Source of the DNA: JBGTNQ01 sp964646785
Lineage (GTDB): Bacteria > Patescibacteriota > Minisyncoccia > Phycocordibacterales > Zambryskibacteraceae
Length of the DNA stretch: 25,173 bases
Reading direction: 5' to 3'
Assembly: GCA_964646785.1 (NCBI GenBank)
Contig: CAZYGU010000011.1
Location: forward strand, 1 to 25,173
Below the pieces are notes generated by a model, which did no database searches, was not told the DNA's origin, and was given only the letters and a program-made list of their open reading frames with translations. A program made the translations under genes and the position numbers. Positions within the stretch are counted from its first letter, which is position 1, and every line of letters starts with the position of its first letter. Shown here in pieces: positions 21,435 through 25,173 of this stretch.

Positions 21435-21482
21435 AAGTGGGGTGTAGTGTCATATACTTTCAATTAAGTGGGATGAAGTGGG
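21435..21482 (+). promoter_or_regulatory. Candidate MraZ-binding repeats upstream of mraZ
   Basis: AAGTGGG occurs three times: 21435-21441, 21466-21472 and 21476-21482; a weaker TAGTGTC sits at 21445. Spacings are 10, 21 and 10, all close to one helical turn or its multiples. MraZ is known to bind tandem direct repeats (TGGGN with 5-nt spacers in E. coli; AAAGTG-type in Mollicutes) before its own operon. Likely autoregulation of the mraZ-rsmH-ftsL-ftsI cluster; -10/-35 elements are not clear. Confidence 0.7.
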
Positions 21483-21575
21483 AAATCAAATATATGTGTC
21501 ATTTCTTTCTGAATTGTTTGCGACACCAAACAATGCAAAAGATTTTTATATCCCTTTCACTCACAAAAAACATTC

Positions 21576-22010
21576 ATGTTTATCGGAGAATATACACACA
21601 CTGTTGATGAGAAAAAAAGAATCTCATTGCCAGCAAAATTTAAGTCACAGCTCGGGAAAAAAATTGTTATTACTCGAGGACTTGATTCGTGTCTTCTCAT
21701 ATACTCTTTCAAAGCATGGGAAGAGATAGCGAAAAAACTTGGAAGTTTACCTATGGGCCAGAAAGATAAACGAGACATCGGCCGCTTCATGCTCTCCGGC
21801 GCACAAGAAGTCGAAATAGATGGAACAGGTCGCATTCTCATTCCCGATTTCCTTCGTGATTACGCAGAACTCAAAAGTAAAGTTGTGTTTGCGGGAGTCT
21901 ACGATCGTATTGAAATATGGAATGACAAGGAGTGGAGTGATTACAGCAAGCGCATTGAAAAGCAAGCAGACAGCGTTGCTGAAAAACTTGGTGAATTGGG
22001 AGTCTTTTAA
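21576..22010 (+). CDS. mraZ: Transcriptional regulator MraZ
   Basis: A 144-residue MraZ, normal length, with two SpoVT/AbrB-like half-barrels: MFIGEYTHTVDEKKRISLPA (1-20) with the conserved DxKxR...P core, and VEIDGTGRILIPDFLRDYA (about 79-97). It forms a ring-like oligomer that binds direct repeats in front of the division/cell wall cluster. Three AAGTGGG boxes lie upstream. The gene starts the cluster mraZ-rsmH-ftsL-ftsI-murF; rsmH begins 3 nt after its stop. Confidence 0.96.
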   Translation: MFIGEYTHTVDEKKRISLPAKFKSQLGKKIVITRGLDSCLLIYSFKAWEEIAKKLGSLPMGQKDKRDIGRFMLSGAQEVEIDGTGRILIPDFLRDYAELKSKVVFAGVYDRIEIWNDKEWSDYSKRIEKQADSVAEKLGELGVF

Positions 22011-22013
22011 TGT

Positions 22014-22904
22014 ATGGTCCACGAAAGCGTTCTTTTACATGAAGCAATAGAAGGTCTTGAAATTCGTGACGGTGATATTGTTGTCGATGCAACACTCGGC
22101 AATGGTGGTCACAGCGAAGCACTCCTTTCTCTCGAAAAAGATATTCGCGTGGTTGCAATCGATATGGATTTGGATGCAATTGCGAGAAGTCAAAAGAGAC
22201 TAGGACATTTTGAAGACAGGATTACATACATTCAAGGAAATTTTAGAAATATAAAGACACTCCTTGAATCACATGGAATCTCATCAGTTTCAAAAATTCT
22301 TTTTGATTTTGGGTTATCTTCAAATCAACTAGAAGAGTCAGGAAGAGGGTTTACATTTCAACACGATGAACCGCTCCTCATGACATTCGCACGTGATATC
22401 ACTGACTCAACGCTTACTGCTCGTGACATTGTAAACGACTGGCAAGAAGATTCACTTCGAGAAATCATTCGTGGTTTCGGTGAAGAAAAATTTGCCGGAA
22501 GAATCGCACGAGGCATTGTGGAAGCAAGAGAAGTAAAACCAATCGAAACGACTACTGAACTTGTGAATATTATCCTCTCGATGGTGCCAGGGTTTTATCG
22601 GAAGGGAAGGATTCACGCCGCTACTCGTACATTTCAAGCCCTTCGCATCGCTGTTAATGATGAACTTGAATCCATCAAAGATGGACTCAGTCACGGCTTT
22701 GAGACTCTTTTACCTTCAGGAAGGATAGCTGCCATATCTTTCCATAGTCTCGAGGACCGAATTGTTAAACAGTATTTTAGATCACTCGCTCAAGAAGAAG
22801 TAGGAACCATTATTACCAAAAAACCGATAGTACCGACTGAACAGGAGACAAAGCAAAACCCACGTTCACGAAGTGCAAAACTGAGAATTATTGAAAAGAA
22901 CTAA
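22014..22904 (+). CDS. rsmH: 16S rRNA m4C1402 methyltransferase
   Basis: A 296-residue RsmH (MraW). HESVLLHEAIEGL at the N terminus, SAM-binding DATLGNGGHSEALL (25-38), FDFGLSSNQLEESGRGFTFQ (the conserved DlGvSS.QLd...RGFsf), the helical insert with RTFQALRIAVNDEL, and ISFHSLEDRIVKQYF. Methylates N4 of C1402 of 16S rRNA at the P site. Standard position after mraZ. One base separates its stop from the next gene's ATG. Confidence 0.97.
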   Translation: MVHESVLLHEAIEGLEIRDGDIVVDATLGNGGHSEALLSLEKDIRVVAIDMDLDAIARSQKRLGHFEDRITYIQGNFRNIKTLLESHGISSVSKILFDFGLSSNQLEESGRGFTFQHDEPLLMTFARDITDSTLTARDIVNDWQEDSLREIIRGFGEEKFAGRIARGIVEAREVKPIETTTELVNIILSMVPGFYRKGRIHAATRTFQALRIAVNDELESIKDGLSHGFETLLPSGRIAAISFHSLEDRIVKQYFRSLAQEEVGTIITKKPIVPTEQETKQNPRSRSAKLRIIEKN

Positions 22905-22905
22905 T

Positions 22906-23226
22906 ATGCAGACAAAAACCATCAAACTTCCGCAATATAAACACATTTTTTTCACACTGATCGCTCTTTCAGTTTTGTCTATTATTGTGTATGTCTATGC
23001 GGTAAATCAGACCGTTCGAAATGTCGTGATGAGACAAAAAATGGAAGCTGAACTCACACATCTTGTTGCTCAGAATGGCGAAACAGAATTTGCATACATC
23101 GCTCGAAAAAATGCTATTACACTTGCAACTGCAAGTGAACTTGGATTTACAGTTGTAGACACGAGTATTTTTGTTTCGAGACAATCATCTGTTGCCCTTG
23201 CGGACAAGGTCACATCTTCGCGATAA
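22906..23226 (+). CDS. ftsL: FtsL-like septum protein
   Basis: 106 residues from ATG 22906 (a start at 22891 would overlap rsmH). Basic N terminus (MQTKTIKLPQYKH), one TM segment (about 13-34, IFFTLIALSVLSIIVYVYAV), then a short heptad-patterned helix (VRNVVMRQKMEAELTHLVAQNGETE). This size and topology between rsmH and ftsI is that of FtsL, which recruits FtsB and activates the septal PBP. Sequence identity is not recognisable, so the name rests on position and topology. Confidence 0.65.
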   Translation: MQTKTIKLPQYKHIFFTLIALSVLSIIVYVYAVNQTVRNVVMRQKMEAELTHLVAQNGETEFAYIARKNAITLATASELGFTVVDTSIFVSRQSSVALADKVTSSR

Positions 23227-23244
23227 TAGAGGAACAGTTGTTAT

Positions 23245-24951
23245 ATGAATGAGTCGACACTTAGGATCAGAATTCTTTCTGTATGCATACTCTGTTTTGC
23301 TTTGCTTTTGATAGGCAAATTGTATTTCTTGCAAATAGTTTCTGCGGATGAGTATGCAGGGAAGGCAGATAGACAATATGTTCAGTCGACGTACAACTAC
23401 TACGGGAGAGGCTCAATTTTTTTTCAAAGTAAAGATAAAGAGTTAATTTCTGCTGCTACACTCAAATCAGGATTCATCCTTGCAATAAACCCGAAACTTA
23501 TTAAAGATCCAGAAGCTGTTTTTGCAAAAATTTCTGCAATTATTCCACTTGATCGTGATGAGTTTCTGAAAAAGGCGAAGAACGTAAAAGATCCGTACGA
23601 AGAAATTGGGAAAAGAGTACCAAGTGAAAAGGCTGATGCTATTTCAGCGCTTAAAATTCCTGGTGTCACACTCTATAAAGAGCGATGGCGCTTCTACCCG
23701 GGTGGCACGATGGCTGCAAACACCGTTGGTTTTGTAGCGTACAAAGATGACACAATTGGCGGTAGATATGGTCTCGAACGATACTATGAGGACGTCCTCG
23801 GGAGAAACAATGATGCAGTGTATGTAAATTTCTTTGCAGAAATCTTTTCCAATATTCAAACCACTCTTACTGAAGGTACAACACTTGAAGGTGATGTGGT
23901 GACTTCTATTGAACCTTCAGCTCAGTCATATCTTGAAAACGCCCTCAAGAAATCTCGTGACGAATGGAGTTCAGATCAAACAGGGGGCATTATCATGGAT
24001 CCAATGACTGGTGAGATCATTGCTATGGCGACTGTCCCAACGTTTGATCTTAATAATTTTCAAGTTGAAAAAGATCCATATATTTTTTCCAATGACATGG
24101 TTGAGCAGGTACATGAAATGGGATCTATTATAAAGCCACTCACCATGGCTGCGGGTATCGACGCGGGTGTTGTGACACCGTACACAACGTATTACGATGC
24201 AGGACAGCTGACACTAAATGGAAGGACAATTTCTAACTTTGATGGAAAGGCTCGTGGTACAGTACCAATGCAAGAAGTGCTTAATCAATCATTGAACACG
24301 GGAGTAACGTTTGTGATGCAAAAACTCGGTAAAGAGCGCTTTGCAAAATACATGCTTAGTTATGGAATTGGTGAAGAAACAGGAATTGATCTTCCTAATG
24401 AAACACATGGTCTCGTCGATAACCTAAAAAGTCCACGTGAAGTTGAGTATGCAACTGCATCATTCGGACAGGGAATTGCCATGACACCTATTGAAACAAT
24501 TCGTGCACTGGCAACACTCGGTAACGGTGGTAAATTGGTGAACCCACATATTGCAACTCAAATCAATTATAAAATTGGTGGATCAAAAGTGATTGATGGT
24601 GGAGAGCAAAAACAAATATTAAAAAAAGAAACTTCAGAAACAATCACTCGTATGCTTGTGAAAGTTGTTGACCAAGCACTTCTCGGAGGAACCGTAAAAA
24701 TGGAGCACTACAGTATTGCTGCAAAAACTGGAACTGCTCAAATCTCAAAAGGTAATGGCGGTGGATATTATGATGATCGTTATCTTCACTCATTCTTTGG
24801 ATATTTCCCGGCATACAACCCTCGATTTATCGTGTTCATGTATACGATTTATCCTAAAAACGTGAAATATGCGTCTCAGACACTGACAGAGCCTTTTATG
24901 GATATTGCTAAGTTTTTGATAAACTATTACCAAATACCTCCAGACAGGTAA
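23245..24951 (+). CDS. ftsI: Septal transpeptidase PBP3/FtsI
   Basis: A 568-residue class B PBP. One TM segment (about 8-30), a pedestal domain with an RGSIFF element where FtsI proteins have RG.I.DRNG (55-60, the DRNG part is lost), and the transpeptidase motifs SIIK (294-297, nucleophile S294), SLN (349-351) and KTGT (494-497). The S-x-N second motif and the position after ftsL argue for FtsI rather than PBP2. Cross-links septal peptidoglycan with FtsW. Murf follows after 64 nt. Confidence 0.94.
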   Translation: MNESTLRIRILSVCILCFALLLIGKLYFLQIVSADEYAGKADRQYVQSTYNYYGRGSIFFQSKDKELISAATLKSGFILAINPKLIKDPEAVFAKISAIIPLDRDEFLKKAKNVKDPYEEIGKRVPSEKADAISALKIPGVTLYKERWRFYPGGTMAANTVGFVAYKDDTIGGRYGLERYYEDVLGRNNDAVYVNFFAEIFSNIQTTLTEGTTLEGDVVTSIEPSAQSYLENALKKSRDEWSSDQTGGIIMDPMTGEIIAMATVPTFDLNNFQVEKDPYIFSNDMVEQVHEMGSIIKPLTMAAGIDAGVVTPYTTYYDAGQLTLNGRTISNFDGKARGTVPMQEVLNQSLNTGVTFVMQKLGKERFAKYMLSYGIGEETGIDLPNETHGLVDNLKSPREVEYATASFGQGIAMTPIETIRALATLGNGGKLVNPHIATQINYKIGGSKVIDGGEQKQILKKETSETITRMLVKVVDQALLGGTVKMEHYSIAAKTGTAQISKGNGGGYYDDRYLHSFFGYFPAYNPRFIVFMYTIYPKNVKYASQTLTEPFMDIAKFLINYYQIPPDR

Positions 24952-24989
24952 TCGATGAATTGCGTATCGTATCTACTAAACCCGTAACA

Positions 24990-25003
24990 CTAGTAATTAG
25001 TAA
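24990..25003 (+). repeat. Degenerate heptamer repeat before murF
   Basis: Two tandem 7-nt units CTAGTAA and TTAGTAA, ending 12 nt before the murF ATG, like the tracts before hpf, mreB and lysS. Confidence 0.45.
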
Positions 25004-25015
25004 AAAACTGTCCTC

Positions 25016-25173
25016 ATGAAATCATTACTGAAGCATATCATCGTCGCCACTATTACATGGGAAGCAAAGATGGTTTTGAAGAAGTATAAGCCGAAGATTA
25101 TTGCGGTAACAGGAAGTGTAGGAAAAACTTCTACAAAAGATACTATTTTTTCAGTCATCTCTCCGTTTGTGTT
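25016..25173 (+). CDS. murF: Mur ligase, probably MurF, cut by window end
   Basis: Only the first 52 codons are present. ATG 25016; MKSLLKHIIVATITWEAKMV then KYKPKIIAVTGSVGKTSTKDTI, which contains the Mur-ligase P-loop GSVGKTSTKD at about residues 34-43. The short N-terminal segment before the P-loop, with the YKPKIIAVTGSVGKTSTK wording, is typical of CPR MurF-type proteins, which attach D-Ala-D-Ala to the UDP-MurNAc-tripeptide. Other Mur ligases cannot be fully excluded from this fragment. Confidence 0.75.
   Translation, partial: MKSLLKHIIVATITWEAKMVLKKYKPKIIAVTGSVGKTSTKDTIFSVISPFV

Overview
The window looks like part of a bacterial chromosome from the Candidate Phyla Radiation (Patescibacteria), most likely a Parcubacteria/Paceibacteria-type genome. 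This is inferred from: moderately low G+C by eye; compact housekeeping genes with little Shine-Dalgarno use; two MreB paralogues; a PriA without helicase motifs; a short ProRS without the editing insertion; a very short delta'-like clamp-loader protein; and a MurF start whose P-loop lies close to the N terminus. The standard code fits, with TGA used as stop. There is no 16S rRNA, so the assignment is an inference.

Layout. 1-223 (minus): a tRNA-Asn cut by the window edge, with an unusual structured leader that contains a partial copy of the tRNA 5' end. 307-1116 (plus): DUF167/YggU protein, HPF-type ribosome hibernation factor, and an unlisted 52-residue membrane protein. 1117-5640 (minus): priA, an inserted secreted lysozyme-fold-like gene with its own promoter and terminator, then def-fmt. 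5696-7590: a PEGA-like membrane-anchored protein (minus) divergent from a stand-alone mreB paralogue (plus). 7632-7845 (minus): a probable new structured non-coding RNA with consensus-like promoter and intrinsic terminator. 7933-11180 (plus): delta'-like protein, YdjM-like membrane protein, frr, rseP and a small hypothetical. 11424-16509 (plus): proS-mreB-mreC-(mreD position)-mrdA elongasome operon. 16591-19313: greA, lysS, hypothetical. 19315-21358: three consecutive self-contained, GC-richer transcription units, the first broken by a 100-N scaffold gap, the other two encoding exported proteins of unknown function. 21435-25173: MraZ boxes and the dcw-type cluster mraZ-rsmH-ftsL-like-ftsI-murF (cut by the window end).

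How it works together. Most genes serve translation (tRNA-Asn, fmt, def, frr, proS, lysS, hpf), cell elongation (two mreB, mreC, mrdA) and septal wall synthesis (mraZ cluster, PBP3). Two styles of gene expression coexist. Housekeeping genes carry -10 hexamers 8-12 nt before ATG, or degenerate heptamer repeats 9-14 nt before ATG, with no clear Shine-Dalgarno. By contrast, five units (2551-3724, 7632-7879, 19315-19848, 19852-20633, 20650-21358) each have a near-consensus sigma70 promoter and a strong hairpin terminator, and are visibly richer in G+C; two of the four protein-coding ones have strong Shine-Dalgarno sites with ATG and a third has one with GTG. One of these units sits inside the classical priA-def-fmt order. 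These cassettes, especially the structured RNA and the paired exported proteins, are the most likely undescribed biology here.
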